A DNA stretch of 64,000 nt from the NCBI RefSeq assembly GCF_036345995.1, contig NZ_CP107796.1, positions 5,022,001 to 5,086,000 of the forward strand, read 5' to 3'. The stretch is from Streptomyces sp. NBC_00557 (GTDB taxonomy: Bacteria > Actinomycetota > Actinomycetes > Streptomycetales > Streptomycetaceae). Below the pieces are notes generated by a model, which worked only from the letters and a program-made list of their open reading frames with translations, had not been told where the DNA came from and searched no databases. Positions 7,418-14,955 of this stretch are shown piece by piece; within the stretch, counting starts at the first letter, position 1; the number at the start of each line of letters is the position of its first letter. Made by a program: the position numbers and the translations under genes.

Positions 7418-9723
7418 GCAACGAAGCCGCCACGGCGACCACCGCCGCGGAAGCAGCCCCCGAGCCCGAGCCGCTGCCGCACGGCCTCGGCGCCTCCCTG
7501 CCGCACGCCGACGCCCGCGCCAAGACCGAGGGCACCTTCCCGTACGCGGCCGACCTGTGGGCGGAGGGCCTGCTGTGGGCGGCCGTCCTGCGCTCCCCGC
7601 ACGCGCACGCGCGCATCGTGTCCATCGACACCCGCCACGCGCGCGAGATGCCCGGCGTACGCGCCGTCGTCACCCACGAGGACGTGCCCGGCACCCCGCG
7701 CCACGGCCGGGGCACGCCCGACCGGCCGGTGTTCGCCTCCGAGGTCGTACGGCACCACGGCGAGCCCATCGCGGCCGTGGCCGCCGACCATCCGGACACC
7801 GCGCGGATGGCCGCGGCGGCGATCATCGTCGAGTACGAGGTACTCGACCCGGTCACCGACCCCGAGCAGGCCTTCGAGGCCGAGCCGCTGCACCCGGACG
7901 GCAACCTGATCCGGCACATCCCGCTCCGGCACGGCGACCCCGAGGCCGTCGGCGAGGTCGTCGTCGAGGGCCTGTACCGCATAGGGCGCCAGGACCCCGC
8001 CCCGATCGGCGCCGAGGCCGGCCTCGCCGTGCCGCGCCCGGACGGCGGCGTCGAGCTGTACCTGGCCTCCACCGACCCGCACACCGACCGCAACACCGCC
8101 GCGGCCTGCTACGGCCTGTCCCCGGATCGGGTGAAGATCGTGGTCACCGGGGTGCCGGGCGCCACCGCCGACCGCGAGGACCAGGGCTTCCAGCTCCCGC
8201 TCGGCCTGCTCGCGCTGAAGACCGGCTGCCCGGTGAAGCTCACCGCGACCCGCGAGGAGTCCTTCCTCGGCCACGCCCACCGCCATCCCACGCTGCTCAG
8301 GTACCGCCACCACGCGGACGCCGAGGGCAAGCTGGTGAAGGTCGAGGCGCAGATCCTGCTGGACGCCGGCGCCTACGCCGACACCTCCTCCGACGCGCTG
8401 GCCGCCGCCGTCTCCTTCGCCTGCGGCCCGTACGTCGTCCCGAACGCCTTCATCGAGGGCTGGGCCGTCCGCACCAACAACCCGCCCTCCGGGCATGTGC
8501 GCGGCGAGGGCGCGATGCAGGTGTGCGCCGCCTACGAGGCCCAGATGGACAAGCTGGCCAGGAAACTCGGCCTGGACCCGGCCGAGCTGCGCCTGCGCAA
8601 CGTCCTCGCGACCGGTGACGTCCTCCCGATCGGCCAGACGGTGACGTGCCCGGCGCCGGTCGCCGAACTCCTCCAGGCCGTACGGGACTTCCCGCTCCCG
8701 CCGCTCCCCAAGGACACGCCCGAGGAGGAGTGGCTGCTGCCCGGCGGCCCCGAGGGCGCGGGCGAACCGGGCGCGGTGCGCCGCGGCGTCGGCTACGGCC
8801 TCGGCATGGTGCACATGCTCGGCGCGGAGGGCGCCGACGAGGTGTCCACCGCCACGGTCAAGGTCCACGACGGCGTCGCCACCGTGCTGTGCGCGGCCGT
8901 GGAGACCGGGCAGGGCTTCACCACCCTCGCCCGCCAGATCGTCCAGGAGACCCTCGGCATCGAGGAGGTCCACGTCGCCCCGGTCGACACCGACCAGCCG
9001 CCGGCCGGCGCGGGCTGCCGGGGCCGGCACACCTGGGTCTCCGGCGGCGCGGTGGAACGCGCGGCCAAGATGGTCCGCACCCAGCTCCTGCAGCCCCTCG
9101 CCCACAAGTTCGGCATGTCCACCGAGCTCCTCCAGATCACCGACGGCAAGATCACCTCGTACGACGGCGTGCTCTCCACGACCGTCACGGAGGCGATGGA
9201 CGGCAAGGAGCTGTGGGCGACGGCCCAGTGCCGCCCGCACCCCACCGAGCCGCTGAACGCCTCCGGCCAGGGCGACGCCTTCGTGGGCCTGGCCTTCTGC
9301 GCGATCCGCGCGGTCGTCGACGTCGACATCGAGCTGGGCTCGGTGCGGGTGGTGGAGCTGGCGGTCGCCCAGGACGTGGGCCGGGTCCTCAACCCGACCC
9401 AGCTGGCGGCCCGGATCGAGGCGGGCGTGACCCAGGGCGTCGGCATCGCGCTCACCGAGAACCTGCGCACCCCCCGTGGCCTGATCCGCCACCCCGACCT
9501 GACCGGCTACGCCCTGCCGACAGCCCTGGACGCCCCGGACATCCGGATCGTCAAACTGGTCGAGGAGCGGGACGTGGTCGCCCCCTTCGGCGCCAAGTCC
9601 GTCAGCGCGGTCCCGGTCGTGACGGCCCCGGCCGCGATCGCCTCCGCGGTCCGCGCAGCCACCGGCCGCCCGGTCAACCGCCTCCCGATCCGCCCCCAGG
9701 CGGCGGTGGTCACACCGCAGTGA
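7414..9723 (+). CDS. Molybdenum hydroxylase large (molybdopterin-binding) subunit
   Basis: 769 residues. Catalytic subunit of the XdhA/CoxL family: N-terminal hammerhead domain (about 20-135, LPHADARAKTEGTFPYAADL) then the Moco-binding domain with RGEGAMQVCAAYEAQMD and GQGFTTLARQI. GTG 7414 has GGAGG seven bases upstream and overlaps the previous stop. In the C-terminal loop, where the family normally has the base Glu (GVGEPP-like), this protein reads AKSVSAVPV with Ala732, so the usual hydroxylase chemistry may be altered. Forms a three-gene operon with the FAD and FeS subunits; no XdhC insertion factor is nearby. Confidence 0.88.
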   Translation: MSNEAATATTAAEAAPEPEPLPHGLGASLPHADARAKTEGTFPYAADLWAEGLLWAAVLRSPHAHARIVSIDTRHAREMPGVRAVVTHEDVPGTPRHGRGTPDRPVFASEVVRHHGEPIAAVAADHPDTARMAAAAIIVEYEVLDPVTDPEQAFEAEPLHPDGNLIRHIPLRHGDPEAVGEVVVEGLYRIGRQDPAPIGAEAGLAVPRPDGGVELYLASTDPHTDRNTAAACYGLSPDRVKIVVTGVPGATADREDQGFQLPLGLLALKTGCPVKLTATREESFLGHAHRHPTLLRYRHHADAEGKLVKVEAQILLDAGAYADTSSDALAAAVSFACGPYVVPNAFIEGWAVRTNNPPSGHVRGEGAMQVCAAYEAQMDKLARKLGLDPAELRLRNVLATGDVLPIGQTVTCPAPVAELLQAVRDFPLPPLPKDTPEEEWLLPGGPEGAGEPGAVRRGVGYGLGMVHMLGAEGADEVSTATVKVHDGVATVLCAAVETGQGFTTLARQIVQETLGIEEVHVAPVDTDQPPAGAGCRGRHTWVSGGAVERAAKMVRTQLLQPLAHKFGMSTELLQITDGKITSYDGVLSTTVTEAMDGKELWATAQCRPHPTEPLNASGQGDAFVGLAFCAIRAVVDVDIELGSVRVVELAVAQDVGRVLNPTQLAARIEAGVTQGVGIALTENLRTPRGLIRHPDLTGYALPTALDAPDIRIVKLVEERDVVAPFGAKSVSAVPVVTAPAAIASAVRAATGRPVNRLPIRPQAAVVTPQ

Positions 9724-9975
9724 GACGCCGGGGCACATCCCGGTGACCACGGATGCCCCCCGCACGGCAGTTGACGTGTACGGGCACGGCCCCGAATGCC
9801 CGCGGTACTGGAGCCTGCCGCCGGGCAACGTGCACCGCTCGCCCGGCGTCCTTCCCGTCGAGGGCCGTTGTCAGTGGTGCGGCGTAGTGTGCTGAGCGGT
9901 GGGGGCACTCGCACTCACGGACTCACGTGCGGACTCACGCACGGGTGCACCGACGGGGAAGATCGCGGGGGAGCG

Positions 9976-11136
9976 ATGAGCACGACCGGCGCCGGCGTTC
10001 CGGTGATCACGCTGACCGAGGCGGAGCTGGACCGCCATGTCACGCACGGGCCGACACGCGGCCTGCTCGCCGGCGCCGGCCTGCCCGCGGGCACCGACCT
10101 GCTGACCTTCTCCCCGCTGCACACGCACGGCCTGCGCACGCTCGCCGACGCCGCCGACGGCCCGTTCCGGGTCGCGGACGAGCTGCGGGACCGGCTGGTG
10201 ATAGGCGAACTGCTCAACCCGGCGGGCATGCGGCGCGAGTCGATCCTGCTCGACGGCGGCACCGGTGAGCTGACGACGGCCTATCTCTTCGCCACGCCCC
10301 GCCCCCGCCCGTTCGCGCCCTCCCTGGACACGCTGCTGCGTTTCGCCGCGGTCACGGAGGAACTGGCGGGCCTGCGCGGCCGCTTCGCCTCCCTCGCCGG
10401 CCGGTACGGCCCCGAGACGGCGGCCCAGGCCACCCGCCGTCTCCTCTCGCTGTTCGAGGAGGGCGCGGACGGCGAGGTCCCGCCGTACTGGAAGGCGGCG
10501 GCCCTGATCCGCCCGCTCGCCCTGGTCGCCGGCCCCGGCACCGCCTCCGGCCTCACCCTGGACGTCCCCGCCCGCCTGCTGGACGAGCAGTTCGGTCACG
10601 GCCGGGTGTCCCGCTTCGAGGAGGTCGACTTCCCGGCGACGCTCACGCACGAGCCGACCCGCCGTTTCCTGCGCGAGACCGGCCTGCCGGAGGAGGCGGT
10701 CCTCTTCCACGCCGACACGGACGTCCCGCTGCCGACGCTCCGGGAGTACGCCGCCGACGAGTGCACCGGGGACGGTTCCCTCGGTGAACTCCCGGCCCAC
10801 GCCGACCACTTGATCCGCCTCGGCCGCCTCGTCGAGGACAACAGCGTGGTTCTCGACGGCAGGACGGGCGCGGTGCTGGCCTTCAGCGAGCCGGAGGCCA
10901 CGCTCCACCCCCTCAACACGGACGTCTCCACCCTCGCCTTCACGCTCTGGCTCCTCCACCACGAGCGCACCATCGACGAACACCTCGGCCACGAACTGAC
11001 CACCCGCGCCTACGACCACCTGGCCGCGGCCATGCTCCACACCCTGTCCGCGGTCGACCCCACGGCCCCACCCCCCGGCCCCGACTGGCACTGCTGGACC
11101 GAACTGCTCCAGGACGAGCGGGGCGGAGCCCTCTGA
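9976..11136 (+). CDS. SUKH-4-like immunity-fold protein, possibly two domains
   Basis: 386 residues, cytoplasmic, no membrane segment. I read it as a tandem SUKH-4 protein: each half has a (L)PxGxDLLTF or LPEEAVLF strand, a length of 50-70 residues, then RDRLVIGELL or DHLIRLGRLVEDNSVVLDG and a closing SLDTLLRFAA or TLAFTLWLLHHE helix. SUKH proteins are immunity proteins against secreted or contact-dependent toxins, but no toxin gene adjoins it. GAGCG ATG 9976 has GGGGGAG directly upstream. The 252-base gap before it holds only a short CGGACTCACG direct repeat (9918, 9930). Family call moderate; function inferred. Confidence 0.55.
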   Translation: MSTTGAGVPVITLTEAELDRHVTHGPTRGLLAGAGLPAGTDLLTFSPLHTHGLRTLADAADGPFRVADELRDRLVIGELLNPAGMRRESILLDGGTGELTTAYLFATPRPRPFAPSLDTLLRFAAVTEELAGLRGRFASLAGRYGPETAAQATRRLLSLFEEGADGEVPPYWKAAALIRPLALVAGPGTASGLTLDVPARLLDEQFGHGRVSRFEEVDFPATLTHEPTRRFLRETGLPEEAVLFHADTDVPLPTLREYAADECTGDGSLGELPAHADHLIRLGRLVEDNSVVLDGRTGAVLAFSEPEATLHPLNTDVSTLAFTLWLLHHERTIDEHLGHELTTRAYDHLAAAMLHTLSAVDPTAPPPGPDWHCWTELLQDERGGAL

Positions 11137-11173
11137 CCCACCCCGCCCGGACTCGCTCTGCAGGCGGTGCCGG

Positions 11174-12709
11174 TCAGCGGCTGGTCCGGACGGGTCCGGG
11201 GGCGTTCCATCCGGTGACCGACGGCGTCCGCGCCGGTTCGCGGGTGCGGAGAGTGCCGGTGTACACGTCCGTACGGTTCTGCGGTGCGCCGGAGTGGGCC
11301 TCGGTGAGCACCGCCCGTACTCCCTTGCCGTCCGCCACCAGGCCTTGGTAGTCGCCGAGGAAGTAGCCCCCGGCGAACGGCGCCTGCAGCCAGTCGAAGA
11401 TCCGCGAGATCCGTCGTTCCGTCCGGGGCCCCGGCTTTCCGGGCCGCAGCGTGGCCAGTTGGTAGGCGGTGGGCAGGGTGGTGGTGTTGCCGGGCTCCAG
11501 GAAGCGGAGGTCGTAGTAGGTGAGCGCGACCGTGCCCCGTTCGGCGACCGCGATCGACGGTGAGAAGGCCGGAACGCCCCTGGGGCTGATCAGCTCCGGA
11601 GGTCCCCAGGTGCGTCCGCTGTCCGTGGACCGCACGAGCTGGACGGAGTCGAACCTTCCACCGGAGAAGTCCGAGCCCTCGTAGGCCATGTACAGCGTGC
11701 CTGTCCCGGGGTCGACGGCCGGGCTCGGCAGGGTGGCCGCGGCGCGCAGTGATCTGGCGGGGTCGTTCGGGTCGACCTCCGGTACGGAGGTGTCCCGGGC
11801 CACGGTGACCGGGGCGCTCCAGGTCTCTCCGGCGTCGGTCGAGGTGACCACCTCGTAGCGGGCTTCGACGACGGTGCTCAGGTCGTCGGAGTGGGTGATC
11901 CGGTCGAAGGAGTCGTACAGGGTGCCGGTGCGCGGGTCGGCGACGATCAGGTGGCCGATGGTCTGGGTGTTGGGCACGGTGCTGGTGCCGACGAACTGCC
12001 GGGCCTTGCTCCAGGTGCGGCCGCCGTCGCGGGTGAGGGAGATGTAGCCGGGGCCGTCCAGGGAGCTGGGGCCGGGTGGGTCGTTGTCGAGGCGGTCCCA
12101 GACCTGGTAGGCGGTGCCCTTGCGGATCGGGTCGGCGGTGAGGGAGGGCTTGTCGTTGAAGAACGGCTGCTCGTCGACGTGCGTGGTGGTGAGGTTATGC
12201 CAGGTGCGGCCGCCGTCGTGGGACGTGGCGGCCAGGAGGGCGCTGCGCGTGCTCTTCGTGTAGTCGACGCCCTCCCCGCCGGCGTAGACCGTGCCGTCCG
12301 GTCCGGTGCTCACCCAGGGATCGGTGGCCCGTTCGTAGTCCGCGCCGCCGGGCGCGCACAGGCTGAACGGCAGCGTGCTCCGGTGGAAGGTGCGGCCGTC
12401 CGTGCTCCAGCCGGCCGCCAGGCCACGGGCGCCGCCGTCGTTCCACCGGTCCTGCTGGAACACGGTGACGACACGCTTGGGATCACGTGGATCGACGGAC
12501 AGATACGGCTCGACCTCGGTGGCCGGGTAGACGACGCTGTCGGGGGACCGCGCTCCGATGGTGCACTTCGCGTACGGGTCGCCGTGGGACACCTTGACCA
12601 GTGGTGTGCCGTCGGGGTTCCGGCGTGCGGCGGCGGGAGTCGCGCCGGTGACCGTGACGAGCAGGAGCGCGGCGGTGGTGACGGCGGTCGGGGGCAGGAA
12701 GACGCGCAT
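11174..12709 (-). CDS. Secreted Asp-box (BNR) beta-propeller, sialidase-like
   Basis: 511 residues with a signal peptide (MRVFLPPTAVTTAALLLVTV, cleavage near ATPAAA). Five Asp-box motifs of the S-x-D-x-G-x-T-W type are visible: STDGRTF, SHDGGRTW, TRDGGRTW, STDAGETW and STDSGRTW. They are spaced as in a six-bladed sialidase-like propeller. The FRIP arginine motif of true bacterial sialidases is not seen, so a sialidase activity is not supported; other glycan or surface-binding roles are possible. ATG 12709 has GGAGGAGA upstream on its strand; the frame upstream is open but not coding-like. Convergent with the SUKH-like gene. Confidence 0.8.
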   Translation of the reverse strand: MRVFLPPTAVTTAALLLVTVTGATPAAARRNPDGTPLVKVSHGDPYAKCTIGARSPDSVVYPATEVEPYLSVDPRDPKRVVTVFQQDRWNDGGARGLAAGWSTDGRTFHRSTLPFSLCAPGGADYERATDPWVSTGPDGTVYAGGEGVDYTKSTRSALLAATSHDGGRTWHNLTTTHVDEQPFFNDKPSLTADPIRKGTAYQVWDRLDNDPPGPSSLDGPGYISLTRDGGRTWSKARQFVGTSTVPNTQTIGHLIVADPRTGTLYDSFDRITHSDDLSTVVEARYEVVTSTDAGETWSAPVTVARDTSVPEVDPNDPARSLRAAATLPSPAVDPGTGTLYMAYEGSDFSGGRFDSVQLVRSTDSGRTWGPPELISPRGVPAFSPSIAVAERGTVALTYYDLRFLEPGNTTTLPTAYQLATLRPGKPGPRTERRISRIFDWLQAPFAGGYFLGDYQGLVADGKGVRAVLTEAHSGAPQNRTDVYTGTLRTREPARTPSVTGWNAPGPVRTSR

Positions 12710-13314
12710 GCGGGATCTCCTCCGGGCCTGCCGGCCGGGGTAGGGGACCGTCCGCCAGCAGGGGCGGCCTGGGGCGCGGAGGCGCACCGGAACGCGAGGG
12801 TGGGGCGACTCCGCTTGGTCCTTTTCGGCGTTGCGGCCGGTGGCCTTGATGGGCCGAACGACGGAGTCATCCCCGGGGTCGTCGAGCAGCACGGCGGAGA
12901 CGGCCGGCGGGTGCGCCGTGCCGGTGGGTGATGCGGGCGGAGCTGCTCGTTCTTCTGCGCCTGTGCAGAACCCGCCGAGTGTCAACGCTCGTGAGCCATG
13001 CAGCCGGGGGATCCGGAATCGATCCGGCATCAACCCGGGACCAGGACAGCCAGGACATGCGAACGGCCTCGCCGGTCATTGCATGACGACATGGACGAGG
13101 CCGTTCAGGACGGCGGCGGGCGCGGTGTCACGGGCGGCGTGGACCGTCTCGAAGCGGTGACGGCCTCGGCTTCGAGTCGGCGTCCGCCCTCGCGAGTGCC
13201 GCGGTGCCGAGACGGGTGCGGGCGGTCCACCCAACGGTGGACCGGGTGCCGTCAGCCCGTACGCACCGTGCCGGGTGCGCCGGCCGGACTGGCCGACCAG
13301 CCGTACGCCGGCCG
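12710..13314. other. 605-base gap without a convincing gene
   Basis: No frame here has both a ribosome site and coding-like composition. The only structure I see is the nested hairpin at 13061-13106. It could hold the promoter of the Asp-box gene and debris of a lost gene. Confidence 0.5.
13061..13106. repeat. Nested inverted repeat
   Basis: GAACGGCCTCG (13061-13071) pairs perfectly with CGAGGCCGTTC (13096-13106). Inside the loop GTCAT-TGC-ATGAC (13075-13087) forms a second hairpin. No U-tract follows on either strand. It may be the scar of a small mobile element or the terminator of a lost gene. Confidence 0.5.
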
Positions 13315-13521
13315 TCAAGTGATCGGCTGGGTGGTCCCGTCAGGCAGCACGCAGGCTTCGCCGGCGTAGGGGCGTGAAACGATCTGTCCGCCGGCGGCCG
13401 TGCAGTCGTTCCCGGAGATGTTCGGGGACGAGGCGGCCCCGGCGCCGACAGCGCCGACGGCGCTCACGCCCACAAGGGTTGCCGCGGCCAGGGCGACGCC
13501 CAGGATTCTTCGCATGCGCAC
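13315..13521 (-). CDS. Small secreted two-cysteine protein
   Basis: 68 residues: signal peptide (MRMRRILGVALAAATLVGVS, cleavage near AGAA/SS) and a mature part of about 38 residues with two Cys in NDCTAAGGQIV and EACVLPDGT. No known family recognised. GTG 13521 is preferred over ATG 13515 because GAGGAGGAGGAAG lies just upstream and because the paralog at 14261-14476 starts with the same M-R-x-R-R-I-L. The two share a Cys-x3-GG and a Cys-xx-G pattern. Probably exported by Sec and stabilised by one disulfide. Confidence 0.7.
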   Translation of the reverse strand: MRMRRILGVALAAATLVGVSAVGAVGAGAASSPNISGNDCTAAGGQIVSRPYAGEACVLPDGTTQPIT

Positions 13522-13747
13522 GACTTCCTCCTCCTCTCAGGCGCCTTCGTTCGGCCTTAGGGAAGGACAGGTCTTCCTCTCAAGACGACGGCGCCCTCTT
13601 ACTCAGCATGGGTGCTCCGCATGAGGCCCGCGAGGCGAGAGTGACCACCGGGGCCGCGTTCTGGTAGCGGGCAGGCCGGGAGGCTGGGGAGGGGACGGGC
13701 CGCGCCTGCCTCCGACCGGTGCCGGCGGGCGGCTGCCGCGCGGTCCC

Positions 13748-14023
13748 CTAACGCGGTTCGTGGGCCGCCGCCCGGCAGGCACCGGTCGCGGCGCCGCCCG
13801 CCACTCCGGCCCCGGTCAGCCCGGTCACACAACCCTGCAGGTCTCCGACCACACCACGGCTGCAGGCCGCTGTGACGGAGTCGGAAGCGGTGGCACCGGC
13901 CAGTTCCGCCATTCGTGTGCAGGCGGGGATGTCCGCCCGGGCCGCGGGAGCGGTGAGGACCGCACCGCCCAGGGCGAGGGTCAGGCCGGTGAGGGCACCG
14001 GCGATACGGGTCGACGTACGCAT
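13748..14023 (-). CDS. Small secreted four-cysteine protein
   Basis: 91 residues with a clear signal peptide (MRTSTRIAGALTGLTLALGG, cleavage near ARA/DI). The mature part is Ala/Gly/Thr-rich with four Cys (IPACTR, AACSRG, LQGCVT, TGACRA), enough for two disulfides. ATG 14023 is the start that gives a proper signal peptide; the open frame continues to 14089 without one. No family recognised. It lies between two related small secreted proteins on the same strand, but has a different Cys pattern. Confidence 0.65.
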   Translation of the reverse strand: MRTSTRIAGALTGLTLALGGAVLTAPAARADIPACTRMAELAGATASDSVTAACSRGVVGDLQGCVTGLTGAGVAGGAATGACRAAAHEPR

Positions 14024-14260
14024 GGGACGCACCTGCCTTCCGGTTTGGTCGCGCGGTCCTGGCCCCGGCGGGCCGGATCCGCGCGGCAAGGCCGCCTGCC
14101 GACACTCGGTGAGTGGTGCCTCACAGACTGACCGCTGAGTAACCGCGGTTGCGCGAAGCGCGGTAGCCGGCCTGCAGTCCCTGCGACTCTCCCGGCTGCG
14201 CTCGCGGCAGCCCGCGTGGCGGCGCCCCGCGGCGCGTGGCTGCTGGGCGCCTCGTGGGGC

Positions 14261-14476
14261 TCAGTCGACCTGCTCCCCGTCGTGCGTCCCGCCCTTGCAG
14301 TAGTTGCCCGTGTCGTTGATCGCGGGCGTTCCGCCGCCCTGCTTGCACTGAGAAGGGGTGACGTAAGATGTGGCACCCTGTGCGGTGGCGGCGGTGGCGG
14401 TGGCGGCGCCTGTGAGGCCGAGTCCGGCGAGGGCTGCCGCGGCGATGACGGCGGCGAGGATTCGTCGAGTACGCAT
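14261..14476 (-). CDS. Small secreted two-cysteine protein, paralog of 13315-13521
   Basis: 71 residues: signal peptide MRTRRILAAVIAAAALAGLG with cleavage near ATA/TA, then a short mature chain with PSQCKQGGGTP and NYCKGGTHDGEQVD. ATG 14476 has AAAGGGGAAC upstream on its strand. The C-x3-GGG...C-x-GG-x-x-D/P-G pattern resembles the neighbour at 13315. Function unknown. Because the mature part is only about 40 residues with two Cys, a disulfide-closed peptide is likely. Confidence 0.7.
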   Translation of the reverse strand: MRTRRILAAVIAAAALAGLGLTGAATATAATAQGATSYVTPSQCKQGGGTPAINDTGNYCKGGTHDGEQVD

Positions 14477-14650
14477 GTGGTTCCCCTTTCACGGATTGCC
14501 TCGACTGGGGCATTAGCCAGCCTGATCTTCACCCATGTGGGTGGCACGTCTTGTTGCGCCATTCGGGTGATGTGCTGTCGGGCACGGGGTCGGTGACGCG
14601 ACCCGACAGGACCATTCAGCCGAGCCGGGTGGGAACCGGGACGGACGGCC

Positions 14651-14684
14651 AGAAGGGCGGCGCCCCTCCCGGGGTGCCGCCCTT
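14651..14684 (-). terminator. Hairpin downstream of tRNA-Cys
   Basis: AAGGGCGGC with GCCGCCCTT plus an inner CCCC/GGGG extension (one G-U pair) makes about 14 pairs. On the minus strand it follows tRNA-Cys by 27 bases. Confidence 0.65.
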
Positions 14685-14710
14685 ACGCCTTGCCTGACCA
14701 AGGCACCGGA

Positions 14711-14781
14711 GGCCGTGGCGGGATTCGAACCCACGTAACTCGCTTTGCAGGCGAGCCCCTGAACCACTCGGGCACACGGCC
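14711..14781 (-). tRNA. tRNA-Cys (anticodon GCA)
   Basis: 71 bases on the minus strand. Acceptor arms GGCCGTG and CACGGCC pair fully, with discriminator U. The anticodon stem is CTCGC/GCGAG with loop CTGCAAA, giving GCA. The T arm contains GGTTCGAATCC. CCA is not encoded. I found no second copy of its 3' end in the window that would mark an integrated element. Confidence 0.95.
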
Positions 14782-14942
14782 GTGTTCGTGGGAATGACGT
14801 TATGGGCTCGTGCTGGGAGGGTTCAAGGGAGACGGGCGGGGTGCAACGGGACTGCCATACGGCGTTCATGAAAGGGGGCGTAGGACCAAGGTCTCGGGGC
14901 GGTTGGGACCTATTGACAGGGGTGAAATGCCGTTTCGGGCCT

Positions 14943-14948
14943 TACTCT
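14943..14948 (+). promoter_or_regulatory. Possible -10 of a leaderless MFS transcript
   Basis: TACTCT lies seven bases before ATG 14956, the spacing expected when transcription starts at the A of ATG. No Shine-Dalgarno sequence precedes this ATG. A TTGACA at 14913 is too far (24 bases) to be its -35. Confidence 0.35.
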
Positions 14949-14955
14949 GGTGGGC

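Noticed and set aside
7390..9828. 812-codon minus-strand ORF opposite the molybdenum subunit
   Set aside because: Shadow of the large subunit; the plus-strand frame has the family motifs and coupled start.
12867..13079. Small minus-strand ORF upstream of the Asp-box gene
   Set aside because: No ribosome site, no recognisable motif and Arg/Ser-rich composition typical of shadow frames.
13599..14105. 168-codon minus-strand ORF over the middle small secreted protein
   Set aside because: Arg-rich and without motif; the 91-codon frame has a proper signal peptide.
14711..14781. Integrative element inserted at tRNA-Cys
   Set aside because: No integrase and no duplicate of the tRNA 3' end found in the window.
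14913..14918. TTGACA as -35 of the MFS gene
   Set aside because: The nearest -10-like TACTCT is 24 bases away, too far for a sigma-70 type promoter.
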